Below the pieces are notes generated by a model. That model worked only from the letters and a program-made list of their open reading frames with translations. It was not told where the DNA came from and searched no databases. Of a stretch of 36,819 bases of DNA, positions 35,463 through 36,819 are shown piece by piece (position 1 is the stretch's first letter; each line of letters opens with the position of its first letter). The position numbers and the translations under genes are program-made. Location: NCBI GenBank assembly GCA_029938115.1, contig JAPYOP010000034.1, positions 12,510 through 49,328 on the forward strand, read 5' to 3'. The stretch comes from Colwellia sp. (GTDB lineage Bacteria > Pseudomonadota > Gammaproteobacteria > Enterobacterales > Alteromonadaceae).

Positions 35463-35963
35463 TTATAATCTACCCTTATTTTCCTCTAACGACAAAACGA
35501 CGATTTCGGTATTTGTTAACCTGTCTTGCAAGCTAAGTTTGTTTTTTCGATCAAATATCACGGTTAAATTACCTAACCCAAGCAAGGTGGGTAATAAACG
35601 CTTTAACCCCTTAACCTTGCTTATACGAGTACCGTCTTGATTCTGCAATCGTAATCGCCATGCTTTCATACCTAAAGTTTGACCACTTTTGGCCCAGAAG
35701 AAAATAAAGAAAAAGCTGACCCAAGACAGCTTCCAAAATTCATTAGGCCATTTCAACCAATAGGTATTGGCAATTGTATCTGAAAAGTGTTGCTCGCCTT
35801 GCATGGTGTATAAACCAAAATAATGCCCTAAATATATTAATAAAAATGACACAGCACCAGCCACCATATAAACGGCAATAGAAATAAGAACGTCATATAC
35901 CCAAGAGCCAAAACGGCGGCGAAATCCTGCTCTAGGAAATTGTTCTTGTGGGTGCTTAATCAT
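35463..35963 (-). CDS. RDD family membrane protein
   Basis: A 166-residue protein with the RDD hallmark: FPRAGFRRRFGSWVYDVLISIAVYMVAGA at the start, with Arg and Asp in the first helix. A second helix region follows (LSWVSFFFIFFWAKSGQTLGMKAWRLRLQNQDG), typical of the family, then a basic amphipathic tail with DRKNKLSLQDRLTNTEIV. Three transmembrane segments are likely. The function is not established; transport or scaffold roles have been proposed for relatives. It converges with lptG, which is a frequent arrangement in this order of bacteria. No regulator is visible. Confidence 0.9.
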   Translation of the reverse strand: MIKHPQEQFPRAGFRRRFGSWVYDVLISIAVYMVAGAVSFLLIYLGHYFGLYTMQGEQHFSDTIANTYWLKWPNEFWKLSWVSFFFIFFWAKSGQTLGMKAWRLRLQNQDGTRISKVKGLKRLLPTLLGLGNLTVIFDRKNKLSLQDRLTNTEIVVLSLEENKGRL

Positions 35964-36450
35964 AAAATGCTCGTCATACAGTGGAAAATCTGCGCTAGTC
36001 TAACAAAATTTAGATAACAAAAAGCAAGAGAATTCATTTTTGCATTAATTTTAACCAAGCTAGATTATTCATAAGCCACCTTTTTCGATATAGCCAGTTT
36101 AATTTAGCTTTTACGTGATTAAACTAGTAATCAGGATGATGATAACTGTTCGTTCAGTATTTTGTTTAAATAAGCAACATTCAAGCTACTCACTCGATAA
36201 AAACACTTGTCAACTAAGCTTTTTCTCGTATAATGCCAAACTCTTCTTGAGCGTGATTAGAATACTCTGTGTTGCTAAAATGATAGGCACTACAGATTTG
36301 TAAAGAGCGTCATCGACGTGAGTTTTTATAAGTATTTTAAATGTAAGTTAATCGTGGCAACATGATTACCGAGATGAATAGTAAAATGTTGCAAAGTTAT
36401 TTGGATAGATTCAGAAAACTTTGCAAAGCTTAAACTGCTTGAATTCCTTT
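35964..36450. other. Gene-poor region before the tRNA-Leu cluster
   Basis: About 490 nt with no convincing gene. One short frame of about 60 codons (36115-36303) has a weak start and no family resemblance. The only clear structure is a perfect 10-bp inverted repeat, ttgcaaagtt (36389-36398) and aactttgcaa (36417-36426), with an 18-nt loop, ending 24 nt before the truncated tRNA. No strong tRNA promoter was found in front of that copy. Confidence 0.5.
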
Positions 36451-36489
36451 GCCGCAGTGGTGGAATTGGTAGACACGCCGGATTCAAAA
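36451..36489 (+). pseudogene. Truncated tRNA-Leu(CAA), 5' half only
   Basis: The sequence starts like a full tRNA-Leu: acceptor strand gccgcag, then tggtggaattggtagacacg (D-arm), anticodon stem ccgga and loop ttcaaaa with anticodon CAA. From gtggtgg to gacacgccg it is identical to the intact copy at 36733. Right after the loop an A-run (nine A from 36486) and unrelated sequence begin: the 3' anticodon strand, variable arm, T-arm and acceptor 3' strand are all missing within the next 240 nt. It cannot give a functional tRNA unless spliced in an unknown way. Confidence 0.85.
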
Positions 36490-36647
36490 AAAAACAACGT
36501 GCGTAGACGTAACCGTTTGAATTAAAAGTAAAATGTGATGTGTTTTGCGTTGTGAAGTTTTGCGAAGAATATTGATAAATATAAATGAATTTTATAAAGC
36601 TATTTGCTGAGTAATTTTATAAAATCTTATTATAGATTTGAAAGTTT

Positions 36648-36685
36648 ACCGGTGTGATTTAATTGGTATTCTTGGTTGATTCAAA
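36648..36685 (+). pseudogene. Decayed tRNA-Leu-like 5' half
   Basis: The words aattggta (36661-36668) and gattcaaa (36678-36685) are separated by 9 nt, exactly as in the truncated tRNA-Leu (36464-36471 and 36481-36488). Aligned base for base with the first 38 positions of the intact tRNA-Leu at 36733, 23 positions agree. The agreement stops after the anticodon loop, as in the truncated copy. The stems no longer pair, so this is a remnant at best. The homology is inferred from this local alignment only. Confidence 0.45.
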
Positions 36686-36732
36686 CCCCTTTGCATGGAC
36701 AGCATAAATTTTGAAGATAAAACAATAGTAAT

Positions 36733-36817
36733 GGCCGAGTGGTGGAATTGGTAGACACGCCGCATTCAAAATGCGGTTCTTTCGAGAGTGACGGTTCAAG
36801 TCCGTCCTCGGCTACCA
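36733..36817 (+). tRNA. tRNA-Leu (anticodon CAA)
   Basis: An 85-nt type II tRNA with encoded CCA (36815-36817). The acceptor stem is ggccgag/ctcggct with G1-U72 as the outer pair. The D-arm is gtggaattggtagacac. The anticodon stem is ccgca/tgcgg with loop ttcaaaa (CAA at 36767-36769). A long variable arm (ttctttcgagagt) and the T-arm gacggttcaagtccgtc follow. All parts are intact. Starting one base later (36734) would leave the acceptor stem one pair short. Confidence 0.95.
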
Positions 36818-36819
36818 TT

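Noticed and set aside
36115-36303. Possible 62-residue ORF in the gap before the tRNA-Leu cluster
   Set aside because: It starts with GTG without a ribosome site, has no family resemblance and looks like random hydrophobic translation of AT-rich DNA.
36486-36740. Group I intron inside tRNA-Leu
   Set aside because: Introns in tRNA-Leu are known, but no matching 3' half follows the 5' half: the downstream tRNA is complete and has its own 5' half. No intron core motifs were recognised.

Overview
The window looks like a chromosomal segment of a marine gammaproteobacterium of the order Alteromonadales, most likely Colwellia or a close relative such as Thalassotalea. This is inferred from the low GC content, protein sequences close to that group, the gene orders nrdR-ribD-ribE-ribBA and lptG-lptF/pepA-holC-valS, and the short palindromes and microsatellites between genes. 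No phage or IS genes, CRISPR array or rRNA were seen.

Layout. (1) 1-4560: a DUF4136-type lipoprotein, an orphan membrane histidine kinase, a SulP anion transporter with a STAS domain and a DUF1289 protein. (2) 4597-7800: tRNA-Phe with a strong stable-RNA promoter, then a 944-residue membrane Ser/Thr kinase fused to two nearly identical peptidoglycan-binding-like repeats, a PEGA-like domain and a C-terminal SUMF1/FGE fold without catalytic cysteines. (3) 7825-9686, minus strand: a 2OG-Fe(II) oxygenase, a TrhA/hemolysin III membrane protein and a small EF-hand protein. (4) 9871-13443: a coupled operon of a secreted TAP-type alpha/beta hydrolase and a NatAB-like ABC exporter. A 49-codon duplicate of the natB 5' end sits between natA and natB and keeps both overlapping start/stop junctions. 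(5) 13826-18931: glyA, then nrdR-ribD-ribE-ribBA. (6) 19044-27082: a copper/silver efflux cluster (Met/Cys-rich secreted protein, CusC-, CusB- and CusA-like proteins, two PepSY membrane proteins) where ribH-nusB would normally follow. (7) 27195-32855, minus strand: a cold-shock protein, valS, holC and pepA. (8) 33085-35333: lptF-lptG, diverging from pepA, followed by a convergent RDD membrane protein. (9) 35964-36819: a gene-poor stretch ending in a truncated tRNA-Leu(CAA), a decayed tRNA-Leu-like remnant and an intact tRNA-Leu(CAA).

How the genes work together. ribD/ribE/ribBA supply three enzymes of riboflavin synthesis. CusCBA forms a tripartite cell-envelope pump, with the small secreted protein and PepSY proteins as likely accessories. 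LptF and LptG form the inner-membrane permease of lipopolysaccharide export. natA/natB and the hydrolase are translationally coupled and probably act in one envelope process.

Most noteworthy: the natB partial duplication; a GC-rich SUMF1 tail that resembles the variable region of a diversity-generating retroelement target; a tRNA-Leu locus where two defective copies both lose similarity just after the anticodon loop; and related GTTWCGAG-type repeats placed immediately after the stop codons of several genes. No large unknown multi-gene defence or mobile system was recognised.
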